This document shows positions 1 through 21,229 of a DNA stretch of 64,000 nt, piece by piece (position 1 is the first letter of the stretch; each line of letters starts with the position of its first letter). The stretch comes from Piper betle. Its lineage: Eukaryota > Streptophyta > Magnoliopsida > Piperales > Piperaceae. The DNA lies in NCBI GenBank assembly GCA_033002965.1, contig JAURVB010000054.1, positions 1-64,000 on the forward strand, in the 5' to 3' direction. The notes beneath the pieces are model-generated. The model was given only the letters and a program-made list of their open reading frames with translations, did not search any database and had not been told where the DNA came from. Both the position numbers and the translations under genes were made by a program.

Positions 1-1009
1 CCGAAATTCGGTTTTACGGCAGCTACCGGCGGTTTTCCGGCGGCTTCCGGTGGTTTTCCGGCGACAATCGCCGGCGGTGTCTACTGGTCGGAAAGGGGTT
101 GTGTTGGGTACCCTCGGAACCGGCTCGGCGAGCCCGACTCATCTACGAGGTCGACGCGGCCAACGGAGGTGGCGGCTCGCCGGAAAACGGCTAAAACGGG
201 GCGGCGGCGATGGGTCGCTAGATCCGGCCGGCCAGGGCGGCGATGGCCTCCGCTCCGGTCGGGGAAGGCCGCTAGGGGTCGAAGACGTCGAGGCGACTAC
301 TCGATCGAGGCGGCGACGGTCGCCGGCGGCGGAATCGGTGACACGACCGAAATGTGCCGCGACGCTAGGCGAGGCGATTCCGGCGTCGCGGCGGCCTGGC
401 AGCGGCCGGGGCTGGTCAGGGTGGCACGGCGACGCCGTGGCGGGGCTAGGCAGGGTCGATCGGCGACCGGGCGGCAGTGGCAGCGTCGGCGGCGGCGACG
501 CGCAGTGGCGGCGTCGGGGTTTGGTTTGGGGGAAGAAAAGAAAGGCGCGGGGTGTGTGGTGGCAAGGTCGTAAATATTACTTGACTCGTCTCCGACTCGA
601 GTCAAAATAATATTTAAGTCGTAAAAAATTCCAAAAAAATTTGGGAAAAATCCCATAAAATCAAACAACACCAAAAAATCATAATGATATGCTCTAGAAC
701 TATCAACCCACCCAAAATGCCCGTAACGCGTCCTAACGCGGTAAACGGCCTAAAACTAATTCTACGATCCACTATATATAAAAATAAAAAAAATCACTGG
801 CATACTCTCATATATTCTGATAACTCATTCTGTTCTGCTGTGTTCATGACGTTATCATCATATACTTGGGTACGCATGACCCTCATAGCTCATACACGCG
901 ACCGGCGTCGGCTCGGTACACGTGTCCTGAAACTGACTCAACTCGAAAAATAACGGTCGACCCGACCGGTTCTGAATATAAAACCCTAACTCGAATCGTG
1001 GGTTTTACA
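1..1009 (-). mobile_element. Long-LTR fragment, copy C (5' third, cut by window edge)
   Basis: On the minus strand this starts with TGTAAAACCC at 1009 and runs out of the window at 1. It matches, in reverse complement, the first ~1 kb of the complete copy A at 55323-58279. It shares the same 5' terminus, the same AT-rich lead-in, the motif pair gactcg/cgagtc around 580-600, and a GC-rich block at about 20-560. The open frames in the GC-rich block are compositional artefacts and match no protein I know. The assignment to a long LTR rests on copy A, which has TG...CA ends and a target duplication. Confidence 0.85.
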
Positions 1010-1011
1010 CG

Positions 1012-1823
1012 AAAACCTAATGAATTCATACAAGGCATTTAAGGTGTAGCTAGTGGGCGCTATGTCTAGTCGCCCACTAGCCAAATCCGACTGTGAGGCT
1101 ACCAAAAATAGCCAATTATGACGCGATCTGGCCGCGCGGCCTTATGGACGATGCGACTTAGTTTGGCCGCCAACGACCACGTCTAGCAGCCACGGGAGGA
1201 CCTGGCCATCCCCCGACTAGTTATGGCCGAGGGATGGCCAGGTCTGGCCAGCAGCGACCTAGCGGCACAGCCGACAGTGGCCAGATTTGGTCGCACCTTG
1301 AAAAGAGAAATTTCTGCAGCTGTCGGACCTGGCCGATGCCCCCACCAACTGCCCTCATCCCCGATCTACCGCCCCTAGATGCACTAACACCCCTCGCCGA
1401 TCCCGACGTAGCCAAGGCACCCCAAATCCGCTAACCACCCCCATGTCCTTGGCGCACATTGTGGCACACCCCGTCCATGCATCGTCGTCCCTTGTATGGC
1501 CCACTGCGGTCAAGCTCATCGCTCAGCCAATTTGTCGTTCTTTGCACAGCTCACTGGGGTGCCACGCCATCGCAACCCATCAACACCGTCGCCGCCACTC
1601 GTAGCCCAATCCCGTCCCCGAGCATTGTTGCCCCACTATAGCTAGCCACATTGGGCCTCCGACGTCAGTGGTGGCCAAGCCCGGCCGACCGTGGCCGGAA
1701 CCTAGTCGCCGACGAAAGAGGGGGTGGGATATTATTTTTTGTTTTTATCAAATCCGCACTGTCCTCGTGATCGAACAGCCCAGATTAAAACTTAGAGACA
1801 ACATTTTCTTTATATATATATAT

Positions 1824-1879
<56 letters not shown>

Positions 1880-1936
1880 CCTAGCAACTATACTCAAAAA
1901 CCTTTAATAATTCATACAAGGCATTTAAGTGTAGCT
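1012..1936 (+). repeat. Dispersed repeat E1 flanked by ~28-bp direct repeats
   Basis: A GC-rich core (about 1100-1800) is followed by a (TA)n tract at 1810-1875. The sequence at 1023-1051 (aattcatacaaggcattt..., 29 nt) recurs at 1909-1936 (28 nt, one indel), so the whole block sits between direct repeats. A related copy (E2) lies at about 31850-32470 in the same orientation. Shared landmarks are a 'ccttgaaaa...gaaattctgc' stretch, 'aaatccgctaacca', 'gtggccggaacct' and the 'ttgtttttat' end. I see no protein. Class is unknown: the direct repeats are longer than a normal target duplication and could be short terminal repeats. Confidence 0.6.
1810..1875. repeat. (TA)n microsatellite
   Basis: Almost uninterrupted TA dinucleotides at the right edge of repeat E1. 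Similar tracts occur next to most mobile elements in the window. Confidence 0.95.
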
Positions 1937-4900
1937 CGTGTATATACTCTTTGTATCGACTAATTTTTAATCAAGAACTTGAAAGCTTAGACATGTATCA
2001 CTAGTCAAAGACTTGCGCCATACATCGGACACCTTTGAAATTTAAGCTTATTTTAACATCTTGGCTTTACGAGTACGTTTAATATACGTTTTCATATTTT
2101 TCAATTTCTTATACGTAAAAATGTAGTCGCGATTAATATTACAGGATTGTCTTTTATATTGACGTTATGTATAATAAATTCTTCTTACGTTTAGATTTAT
2201 TAATAAATTTTGCTTAATTTTATCGCTTTTAGATTTATTACTGCACTTATATACATAGGTCTAGAAGTTCAAATAATCCTACCCAAAATATAATGAGATA
2301 GATAATCATCGCTATTGTTGATGTTTTGCTGCTATTGTTCACAATGTGATATTTTTCCCCGAAACATAACGAAAGTAAAAAACATATCCTACCATATATA
2401 ACATTAGATAAAAGTAAAATAGATAAGTAGATCTGCCAACTAATTTTTTACAATGTAATTTTTGCATACACTCTATAAATGCCCGACCCAATTAATTTTT
2501 ATGATAAGTTTAATCATTTTTTAAAAAATAATTAATTAAATTAAATATCTCAACCGATTTTATTAACATATTAGATCTTAGCTCTAATACAAAAATAAGC
2601 TAATTTTTTAACACACGTCCCACTCGTGTACGTACAACAGTCCTTCCACCTCGACCAATAAAATTTAAACCCTCAATTAAAAAACAGCAATATGCAGCTG
2701 TCAAGCATTTTCACTTTCTCAAAGCATATTGTAAGAACTGGGATGGAACGACAAGATTTCAGCCGTGAAGTTCTTCGTAACATTGTAGAGTTTGCTTAAC
2801 CTTTTGTGCAATTTTATAAAGGTTCCTCTTTAATGATTTTCGATTGAAGTATAATTAACGTTTAATCTAAATGATTTTCTTTCGAGCAGATTTTTTTAAT
2901 TAATTTTATGATAATTGTGACTTGAATATAAAATAAGTACCGATATTTGCTACATTTTCAAAATTTACAAACCATCCCCACCTAACGTTTGGACAAAGAA
3001 AGCAGGATTGCAGGAATCACTTCTCCGGAAGAAGAGAACGAGAAGACAGATATCGTGAGGTCAGATTCCTGAAATAAAATGGGAGAAAGGACAGTTGCGA
3101 GAAGCTCAGCTTTGAAGTTGGAAGTGGCAACTGGCGTAGTATGGAACAGAAACAAAACGAAAGTCAGAGATCAGAACCGAATAGATGTTTTGAAGGAAGT
3201 GAAGGGGGCAATTGGAAGAGTTGTAAATGGCCGGCATTCTTTGTGTCAGATTTTCTGACTTTATAACAAGTAGGCTCGTAGCACGACCCTACAACAAGGT
3301 CAACGTAATGTCATCCAACAAGGCCCCCCCACATCTGGTTTTCTCTTTTTCTTTTCCACAGCATCACGTCTCCAGAAACGCTACATATTGCATTGAAAAA
3401 CATACATTATTAATTATTCAAATAAGATTTTTCATAATGTTAGTATTTAATATACTCCTTTAAAAAAATACGGAGCTTTTAATATTATATTTAATTCTAA
3501 ATTTATTTTTTAACCTTTTTTATTCTTTTCATAAGTTGGTATGATGTGATTAATTCCGCATGATAAGCAAAAGTTAATACGTGACAATATATATTTGTTA
3601 ATACATTTTTTTATTTTAGTGGAGCTTTTATTCTAATCGTGGACTGTTTTTGTCAATTTATATTAGCAAATTGTTTGATTAATTAATTAAATTAAATTTA
3701 TTTTTAAAATTTTGATCAATATTTTTTAATATTAAAAGTTTATGTATATTAAAATAATAGAAAATATGTTCAAAGACACACTCGCACATCATATCTTAGG
3801 CTCCATTTAGTCAACATGTAAGAATTTGTAAATTACATAAAAATTTTAAATGTTCAAGTTTCAATAATTAGTATATATATAATATACTTTTTTAAAAATA
3901 ATACTTTTATAATATGTTTTGTGTTAAAATTAATATGATTACCCATCTCCTTTACAATAAATAAGGGGAAACAAATTATCTCAACAGAAAAGAAAAAATG
4001 TGATTTTTTTAGATAAAAAAATAAGGAAAATTTTTCTTACTCATGGAAAAGCATATGGGTGGGCCATATAAGATAATCATGATTATTTTATATTTTTTGA
4101 ATGTAATCATACTTAATTTGCATACAAAATAATTAACTTAATACTAATTTTTTTAAGAATATATTAAATAAAGCTACTTTTGGTAAAGTTGACGATTTTG
4201 AAAAATTTTATATCATTTATATTAATTTCATGCTAGCCAAACACAATTAAACAAAATTCTGTAAGATCCCTTATACTAATTTCATTTACTCTAATTTTCA
4301 TGTCATTTTTATGTGGATCTCATCGTTTCTCATCTCAGCTCTACTTAAAGAATTAAACAAAATTAATAATTTGACAAAAGGCCTATATAATTTTTTAAAA
4401 AAATCATATTATATTACATTTTCAATCTTAAATTTAAATAAGATTACTATTAAACCTAGATTCTTTATAGGACACTAATAGAGATTCCATGTCATATGCG
4501 TCGAATTATGTCAAAAATAATTCTGAATTTAGAGAGAAATTTTCATTAGACAAGGAAATAAATTATAAAGAAGAAATTTGTTATTTATATTTATATATAT
4601 TGCATTCAATTGACTAAGTGTTGTTCTTTTAAGTAGAATTCTTTCGGAGCTCTTTTATTAAGAAAAATAATTAGGTGTAAGGTAAATATAAGATCTAATA
4701 AACAGGTAGATATGCAATGGTGATAATACCCATTAAATACTGAAATTTCAAACCTACCTTTAGTGATATTTATTGAATGTTAATTATTTTTATAAGTTAT
4801 AGATTGACAATCTGGTATTACAATCAACTATAATTCTATTAGATTTGATGAGTAACTAGGTATGCACGAGCAAGGGTAGTAATTGAGTGAGTTGAACTAA

Positions 4901-5858
4901 GTTCAACTATATTTAAATTATTATTTTTAATATAAATTATCGAGCTCTGATCAAACGGAAGAGAAGTGTGTTCGTGCTGCTGTGGAGAGAGGAATTTTAA
5001 CTCGAACAAAAATGGAGTCGGAAGTGAGTTTCGAGTCCGGCGGTCGATTCCTGAAATTTAATTTAATATTTAGAAATTGATTTTTTACAATATAAGAAGT
5101 TTTAGAAATAATAGAGGGAGGAGAGAAGTGAATCTCTCTCCCCACCTTCTCCAGTTTGATGGAGTCCGTCGCCGGTGTTGTTGATGCCGTCCCCACTTTC
5201 ATCTCCAGAAATTCCTATTACTCCAGTTTGTTTTTTTGTTCAAATTTGGGGTGCTGATTTTTTTGTTTGTTTGTCTGATTGAATTCGGCTAGAATTTGGC
5301 ACTGTGTGTGTGTGTGTTTGACTCTCTGTTTTTTTTTCTTTTTCTTTTACTTTTTCTTGTTGTTGCATTGTTGTGGAATTGGGTTTTGTTTGTTCGGTTT
5401 GACAAATTTTGGGTGTGGGTAGAGTTTTGATTGTGGTGGTGTTGGTGCCTAAGTTGTTTTGATTTTGTCTATGTTGAAGTAAATAATCCTTAAACACAAG
5501 ATACATGCCATGGAGTGGGATTGGATCGAAAATATAGTAATCGGGGTTCGACCTGTCAATTCACAGCCTACATCCCCAGGTCTACTCCACCCTGGCTGGT
5601 CCCTTTGATGTCCCATTTATAAATAATCAAGTACTAGTCTGGGTTTCTAATGCTCATACTTCTTTTCAATTAATAAGACGCGGGAAGGAATTGAGTTGAG
5701 TTGGTAGCTCTCAATTAATGAGACAAGCGTTAGGATTCGTTATTTGGGTGGGCACACCCTTTAAGGGCGTATTCTAATTAGACGGCCAACAACATTGTTG
5801 GATCGAATTGGTAGTGTGTTTGATTGGATAAAGGTTTTTTTTTTTTGGTATCAATTCG
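1937..5858. other. AT-rich intergenic DNA without recognised genes
   Basis: No coding region is recognised. An unassigned small open frame, 3079-3258 (+, 59 codons, ATG to TGA), lies in a somewhat less AT-rich patch (2990-3260). Another patch at 4950-5230 looks gene-like in composition but its frames are short. A (GT)n-like run sits near 5302-5320. The last few hundred bases precede the ZIP pseudogene and may hold its old promoter; I see no convincing TATA box. Confidence 0.6.
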
Positions 5859-8800
5859 GTGGTGGTTGACAATGTTCGGATTTGGATTACAGAGAGTGTC
5901 CGCAATTGGCGGCGTCTGAAAATGGTGGCAGTGGCGACAATGCTGGTGGCCGTCGACGGCGGCGTGGTGCTGCCTCTCTTCGGCAGCAAGTGGCGGTTCC
6001 TGCGCACCGAGAGCAGCCTCTTCGGGGCAGCCAAGGCATTCGCTGCACCGGCTTCATCCACACGCTCCCCGACGGCACCGTGGCCCTCACAAACCCTTGC
6101 CTCCCCAAGGTATTGTAAAAGTCTTGCTCACCATTTTTGCTATTTACCTTTGCAGTTTAATAATTAGAAAATAATCGCGAAGGTGTTGCAAGCAATACCC
6201 AACAAGGAAATATACATGGACGATAGTAGTAATTAAATACTTCCATTTCAAAATTGTCATTAATGATATCCATTAAGTGCTGATTTGCATTTTTGATTGG
6301 GTTTTGCTGTGACCTTACATTGGCAGTGACCTTACACTAGAATGGCACTCTTTAACGTTTTTACCTTTATGATTTACTGTTAATCTTAAGCAATTTTCTG
6401 CCAGAAAGTTTATGCTCTTAGAAAAGAGGAACCACTTCAATATTTTTGCTGCGCCAATTTAATATCTACTTTGCAAGGATGCTCACACTCTTGAACTTTG
6501 TGAGAAAGCTTTGATCATCTTAGAAAACGGAATCCTTCAATATTTACTTAAATGAGGTTATTTACATTAACAGGTTCCCTGGTCGAAGTTCCCCTTTGGC
6601 GAATTTATTGCTATGATTGCCGCATTGGGGACTCTCCTTGCCGACTTCCTTGGGACGCAGTTCTATAAGCAGAAGCATGAGAAGGTTGGCTCTTTGGATA
6701 AGTCATCTTTGACAGAAAGTCTGTTGGAGGTGGATGAGATGGCGTCTAGCATTGTGCCAGTTGTTGTGGCAGAAGAGGAAATGGCAGCTAGGAAGGAGCA
6801 GAACGGGGAGATGATTTTTGGGGAGGATGCAGCCATGCAGGTGGGGGCATGCACATTGTGGGCATTCGTGCCCACAGCCCCAGTCATTCTCAGGGAAAGA
6901 GTGCCTGCGTTCAAGGTGGCCGGCACCATCACCATGACGAGGAGGAAGATGATGAGGGACTGGGAGATCGGAGCCGCCATGTGTTAGTTTCCCAGGTGGG
7001 CGAATTGCTGTCTTTGTGAGTGTTTTAGTAAACTTTGCTTGGAAATTCATGTCTTTGTGAGTGTTTCATATTAATTTTGATGAAATTGTTATTGGTTGCA
7101 AGATATTGGAGCTCGGGATTGTGTCTCACTTTGTGATCATTGGGTTGTCATTGGGTGCATTGCAGAGCCCCTGTACAATCCGGCCGCTCATTGCTGCTCT
7201 TTCATTTCATCAGTTCTTTGAAGGTTTTGCCTCAGTGGATGCACTTCACATGTTTGCTGCTTCACATTTAAATGCCTATTTGATTTTTGTATTGCATTAT
7301 TCTGTTTCTCGTGAAATTCTTGCATATAATTTCACTCGGTGCATGTGCTATACATGGATAAAATTATGAGCCAATGGTGGACACCTTTTATGCTTTGAAT
7401 GACAATGTGAAGTCCTGCAATAAAATATCTAACTGATTAAATTATATATATATATGATGGGGACATGGATTGTCGTTTGCCTTTTATCCAATTTTATCTC
7501 CATGTAGGAGTTAGACTAGCTGTTTGTTTGGTTTTGGTTACCTCTTTTGCTGCAGAAGCTAAATGTGGCCCCTTAAAGTTGATTTATTTCTTTAATTTGC
7601 CCAGTATATTCTAATGCACACCGGTTATTTTTGTTACCAGTAATGAAATAAGTATTAAAAAGGAGAGGCTAATACAAACTTGGATGATGTCTTTAAGAAG
7701 ATATACCGTATGATTTCAGTTTTGTTCTACAATAGAGTAAGGCGAAAAAGCTCGATTTTATGTACCCAATTACTTCGGTACTGATGGACGCTGACGACAA
7801 AATGGTGATTCATGGCAATTGTGCGCTTGAAGATGTGTGATGAATGGAAATTGTTATTTGATGGCCACTAAATGAGTATGACTTAAATTGCTTTATGTAT
7901 CATATAAGACTTGAATATACATATAAATGAACAGTTAAGTCTGTGACTGTCACTGATATTTTTATAGATAGAAGGGGCGGGCCATGTGACCCGGCAGGTT
8001 TAGGAAGAGGAAAATGCCCTCCCAGATGCTTTACATGACTTCGCATTTGCATTGATTAAGTGGTTTTCCTACTAGGAAGAATGGGAGCCCTTATATTGGA
8101 ATGTGACTTGTATTGGATGTGATGGTGAGCCAAATTGTGCTGATAAAAAAAGTAAAATAGGGAAGCGATTTTTTTAGGTTGTGTGTTCTGTTATAATGCG
8201 GGGTAGAATTTGACTTAGTTTTATCGGTATGTGATGAGTAAGAGTATACATTTTGTTCGGGCTGGTTCACACCTCGTTGCTTTGTTTCTCTTTGGGTTTG
8301 TATCTATGAAGGCAATTTTTTAAACTCATTTTCTATATGAACAGCATTAAAGTCAAAAGTAAAGAAATTAGTTTGTCAAGTTTGCTGAGAATGTTGCTAG
8401 CCTTCTTTGTTTGTTTTAGTAGGCAAAATTTATGATTTGATATATTGCTATTTTGGCTAACTAAAACATGTTAAATTGCTCATGTGTGATATGGTGCTGT
8501 TTTGCTCATTTTCATCTAGATATGAATGATCCCAGGAAGCCGGTATTATTTTTCGTCCATGCCTTTATCTAACAATTGTTTGTGAAAATTTCGAAGTGAG
8601 CAAATTTCTTGGTGCATTTGCAGGCTCAGGTTGCCACACTACCAGCTACACTCATGTCATGCTTCTTTGCCATCACTACACCTTTGGCCATTAGCATTGC
8701 CACGGGCATATCATCTTTCTACAATCGAAATAGCCCAAGAGCGTTGGTTGTTGAAGGTGTGTTGGATTCCATTTCTGCAGGGATTCTAGTGTACATGGCC

Positions 8801-8930
8801 ATGGTGGATATCATTGTTGTTGATTTTTTGTGCAAAAAGATGAAGATGCAACCACAAGCTTCAGATGGCTTCTTACATTGTTTTGTTCGTTGGTGCAGGT
8901 CTAATGTCCTCTTTAGCCATCTGGGCATAA
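5859..8930 (+). pseudogene. ZIP-family zinc/iron transporter pseudogene
   Basis: ZIP proteins are eight-helix plasma-membrane carriers for Zn2+/Fe2+. Remains of four exons are visible, about 5882-6109, 6574-6995, 7103-7251 and 8624-8930, ending at TAA 8928-8930. Readable pieces are a helix-1 region (VVLPLFGSKWRFLRT), LPDGTVALTNPCLP, VPWSKFPFGEF, the His-rich cytosolic loop (RHHHHDEEEDDE), helix 4 ([10 protein letters not shown]), FHQFFEGF, helix 6 (TTPLAI...SSFYN), SAGILVYM and the terminal SSLAIWA. It is broken repeatedly. About 16 bases are missing near 6045 between AKAF and the conserved GFIHTLPDG. Reading frame changes occur within the variable loop (about 6835), after FEGF (about 7235) and before the last helix (about 8855). 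The first exon start is also out of frame (about 5918). The GC-rich exon 1 contrasts with AT-rich introns. Family assignment is firm; loss of function is inferred from the cumulative lesions. Confidence 0.88.
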
Positions 8931-11900
8931 CTTTTTTTTCGTGACTTGTAAATTTTTTTTATTTATCGCCTTCTAGACCGGAGAGAAATAATGCTCCACT
9001 ATCTCTCAGTTAATTTCTCTTTCATTCTTTTGAGCTTTGTAGCATAGTTTTAATCTATGTAACAATTAATGTGAAATAATCGTATGCTGCTTGGTATCTT
9101 GAGTTATAGTGTCAACTTGTAAACCTCAAGAAACTTGCATTTTTTTTAAGTGAAAACTTTCGTGTTTTTGTGATTGAGTAAATGCAGGTGCTGCACTTTT
9201 GCAGCTCTCATTTGCACTGTTAGTCGAACTCTAAGCGTGGATATATTAGCTTCAGTGTGTGTCAGAGGATTAACCTGGGTGGATGGGTATGAAAATGTTT
9301 GTTTTTTTATCTTAGAGAGCATCAAATCACAACCCCTATTATAAGGAGAGCATGCTGGAAATAACGTGGAGAAAAGACTTGCATAACTCTCGGGTTGATA
9401 ATGGAAAATAAGAATAGACAACACCTTGCAAGAAATTAATTTTAATTTAAGGCACGTTGAAAGATTTTAATTTTTATTTCATGTATATTATGGACGTTTT
9501 CTTCAAAGCAATTTAGTGTTTGCCGTCTAATAGATAATTGCTCCCAAGATTTAACATATTTTTCTCCCAGTAGAAGTGTAGGTATGAGGGAGGCCATAAA
9601 GCAGTGCAGAAACAGTACTGGCCTTTGAATTTACATCCAAGGGATGTAAGTTGGGAAGGTTTATTTCAACCTTAAACGCTTATTTAATCATTAAAATTCT
9701 CAAATAAGTTAATTACTTCTATTTTAATAGTTGACACTCGCACTCTTGTGTGGAGGAGGCAACTAAATTTTGAGTCAAAAAAGCTAAATCTTTAGAAAAT
9801 GAATCAAAACAAGTTCTTGTTGAAATAAGAAGGTTTCAAACCTTCCAATCACATTCTTGCACTCCCTTTCCTTCTATAATAAAAGTGGAGATAAATGCTC
9901 CAAAGAAAATGATCAAATAAAGGCTAATAAAAGCCAACTAACCCACATTCAAAGTAAGTAACTCTTTTTTTAAATCTCAAAATCCGACAAGCACTTACCA
10001 ATTTGCTTTTATTTACTTGAAATAAGATCCTCTTTAGCGATGCATTTATTTAGTTTAATATAGGAAAAAAATAAAGTAAGTTACACCTCATACTGCATTT
10101 TTGAGTTACACATCTAATTTAAACTTTGGTCTCGTATAATAAGATTTATATGTATAAAAAGTAGAGTATATAAATATAAGGCTGATACTATTTTATCTTT
10201 TTTTTTATACTAATATGACTCACTTTTGAATTTTTAAAAAATGTATTAGTTAAAAGATGTTTTAAAATATTTTTTATTATAATTACTTTGATAATTAAGG
10301 TGAAAAGATTATACACGTTTAATTGAGTTGAAAAATTAAAATTGCCCTAATTTTATTTTTTGTTTTGCAATATAAATTTTGAGTTGCATAAATTACTCTA
10401 AATAAAAAATGTAAATCAATATAAATAGTATAAATTATAGCTCATATATACAAGCTGGCTCTCTAGTATAAAACCCATTAACTTTACTTACTATAATAAA
10501 TAGATAAAAATCATTCATTTATTTTAGCTAAAAAACATCCTTTTTTGAAGAAATCTAGTTAATGTTTAAATTGTTGATTTTGATCTATGATTTGAGATTG
10601 TGTTTCTTCAAATCTGATGCAACTTAGACATTTGTACCTAGAACATGTCACCAACAATAAGTTGCCAGTTCATGTATCTCAAGAATGGATTCTTAAGTAT
10701 AAGCACATGGGAGATGTGATAAAGATGGTTGCTTGGGAAATTGGGCACCTAGGGTTCTATCTCATTCTTCTTAAATCTTGCATGTCAATCAAAGGAATGT
10801 TCTCTTCAAATCACACACATACACATATTGCCTTATAAGGAAAACATACATTGCTTTAAGCTTTTGCAAAGGTGGGACTTTATCCACATGCATAAAGAAA
10901 GGTTAAAGCCTTCCTCTCTTGCTTCTACTGTGAACCTGCCCAAACTGATGTGAATTGTCAAAAATATTTATATATATATTTATGAATACATTTGTTAAAT
11001 TGTTACTTCATTGTCTTCTTCATTACAAGAGACTATATGTTGGGCAAGTATTGAGACTTTGTTGATTTTATGTGGGTTGGTCTGTTCTTTATCATATATT
11101 CATAATGTGTTTGATTATCAAAGGTAGAGATTGCATGAAAATATTGGATGGCCAACCATCTCTTCTAACAGTAATTTGTCTCCTTATCTTCTTATTGACC
11201 ACTTGGAGCTTAAACGAGGGAGACATTTCTTCAATTATTGCATGCCCATCAATAGTCATTCAAAAACCTTTTTTTTTTTTGCAATGAAAAATTGACATAA
11301 TGCTTCAAATATATTTTTAGTATGAAAACATTCTGAAAATTTGTCTAAATCCTGAAAGCTACAACTCATCCTGTGCTTAACTGGGGAGACAAGCTTGCTC
11401 TGGAATTCCCTATTGTTACTGGCAAAAGCAGTGTCTCTTGTTTTCTTGTGATTTGTGGATAACTTTTCTCATAAGGTCTGTAATATTTGTTGTTCCAATA
11501 CTTCCATTATTGCTTATAATTCTGCCGACATATTTTTCTGGGTCTTTGTTATATCAAATCCACCCTTAATAGAAAATTTTAAATAACAAAAATAAAAATT
11601 AAAAGCACAGTTTAGCAAAAATGAAAAATATTACAAATATATCCCCTCTAATTAATTTACTTCGCCGATTCGGGTTTTCAGCGAATTTTCTAAAAAGAGT
11701 TGGTATTCACTAAAACTGGTATCAAAATATTTTGATTACAATTTATGTTGATCTATAATATAATCAACAATGAAAGTAAAGGCATAAATATGCAATCCTG
11801 AAAGAAAAAAAACAGATAATGTGTTTTGACTGATGTGCAGCTATCCCAACCTGATGTAGACTTTTGAGAATTGGATGAGCCCAGCCATTTTTTCTTTCTC

Positions 11901-13075
11901 CAAAGCCATGTAGTCAAAATCGATACAATTGGTAAAGGTTTCGTCACGAAGACTGTGATTCCTTCCATTATACGGTTCCTCAACGAGACCAATATCAATT
12001 AAATCCAAAACTCCTCCATTGATGTTGTAGTTTCATCTAATCTTAATCTTGTAATCAAGAAAAAAACAGTCTACACAAACAGTTTTTATTGTTTTCCAAC
12101 ACCTATAAAAGAAAACGAAAAAAAAAATTGGAAAGTTGGGAGAAGTAACTATCAAGGTTGCCATAGTGACCGAAAGACAATCTATGGTAGCCGACAGATG
12201 AAATTAAATATATATAATTTAAAAATTTATCTCGTAACTAAATAGATTGATTGATGAGAATCATTTGCTTGTAAATTAAAATTTAATCACTAAGAAAAAG
12301 TGTGATTTTTATGACTTATCATTTATTTCCGGGAAACACTGTAATATCTTATTTCTTTTTTTACGTTGAGTAGAATATGTCATATTTATTGTCTTTTTCA
12401 TTACTATTTTAGATTGATAAAATAAATATCAAGAAACCATTTTTAACTAATTTAAAATTAAATAAAAATTCCATCGAAGTCAAAAATAATACACCGGAAG
12501 CTAAGTGTCGCTGTCAAATAATACGCCTCACACCGACAAAGGCAAAGGGAAATTACTTGGTCAGTTCCCTTGTAAGAAGAAGAAGAAGAAGAAGTGGAAA
12601 AACCCAATAAAAGCTCTTGGATGGGGAGAATGGGAATGGAGCTGTTGAGCTCCCCTACAACAAGCCACACTAGTTTCATCTGCATGTGTCTTATCCCACC
12701 AAACTACACTTAATTTCCCTTCCCGGGCTTTCTCTGTATACCTCTCTCTTCCTGTCATACACCTCCTTACCAACGTTTTACATCTATATTTCTTTAGTCA
12801 CTTCTTGTTGTTGATGTTATTGTTGTTGTACATCTTCTCTCTCCGTGTTTGGTTGTGTCCATCGTTGCAAAAGGCAGGACCAGTTCCTTCCTGTTCCAGT
12901 TTGTGAGCTTTCTGGTTTCACTTGTTCGTACATGGATCATGCTTGTGATTTCTCTGGTTCCGTGGTTTTTCTTTGATGGGTGATGTGGGTTTGATGTATT
13001 GTTTGCTCTTCACTGGGTGGTAGGCCTTATGCGATGAAAATTTGCTGTGTTTGAGGAGGGTGGGGATTGTTAAGT
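8931..13075. other. Intergenic region and probable 5' flank of the ALE2-like gene
   Basis: Mostly AT-rich. A short minus-strand frame near 11830-12000 and a plus frame at 10617-10838 read as protein-like but I recognise neither. A (GAA)n run lies at about 12577-12594. From about 12700 the DNA becomes pyrimidine-rich (ctctctcttcc), as in plant 5' leaders, and leads into the start codon at 13076. I did not find a clear TATA box. Confidence 0.45.
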
Positions 13076-20290
<7,215 letters not shown>

Positions 20291-21229
20291 TATCGGTGGC
20301 ATTACAAGTATTTTTGTTCTGCAACAACATTCATTTGGCAAGAATCCAGGACCCAAGGGAGGCATTCTGCTTCAAGTCCATGGACGATACAAAATAAAAG
20401 ACACTCCTGATGAAATGGATTTCGTGGTTGGGTGGAGTATGGTCTTGTATTTCACTTTCAAGCTATGGAGGAGGTCAGATCAATTTCTCGAAGAAACCCA
20501 TCAGGTTGGAAAACACAGAATATCAGTGGTAATCGTAGTTCCCAACTATCTTTTCTAATCAGAAAGAAAATAACATAAAAGATTATATTGACTTGATCGA
20601 CTTTGATGAGGATTTAAAAGAGATATATTATGACTGCTAGCAGCAATGGAAGTGGTCAGAGGATTTCAGCTTGCTGTGAGTTTCTTCACCGTGTACCTTT
20701 CTTCTTGGTCCTTTGTCCATTTACAAGAAATGAACTATCTACCACTTCTTAATACGTGAATGTTGAATGTCTCCCTGCTAATGAGCATTGCTTGAAACTT
20801 CATAGCTTTGCTTATGCTTTCTTCTTCTGTAAATTGCTCCATTTGATTTCACCATAATGCTTTTTTATATATTGGGTCAAAACAAAGAGAGGTATAGAAA
20901 ATGAATTCATTTCAGCAGCAACTGACTCCATCTTGATTATTCTTTACATGAAGATAGGTACAGAAAATGCACCCGTAGCTTTGGAGACTAACTTGATTCT
21001 TGCAAATGTATATAGTTAATGTCACATGCCTCAAATGTATATAATTGAGTAAAAAAATAAATTAATTAAGGAGGTATTAATAAGTAAAAGATTTTGACTT
21101 GAGTAATTATTTTATAAAAAAATATAATTTAGATAGAAATGCTCTTTAAAATTTTTTCTATCATATATATATATATATACATGTGTGTGTATATGATCAT
21201 CATCATCATCATCATTCAACTAATTCCAT
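20291..21229. other. 3' flank of the kinase gene
   Basis: Contains the probable 3' untranslated region and AT-rich spacer. A (TA)n run followed by a (CAT/ATC)n microsatellite lies at about 21160-21215. No gene seen. Confidence 0.5.

Noticed and set aside
50..610. Long plus-strand frame of 186 codons
   Set aside because: Lies in the CpG-rich module of LTR copy C; frames are open in several phases and the same region of copy A is open in others. Composition artefact.
11753..11998. Minus-strand protein-like stretch
   Set aside because: Reads smoothly in two frames but no family recognised and no splice context; not called as a gene.
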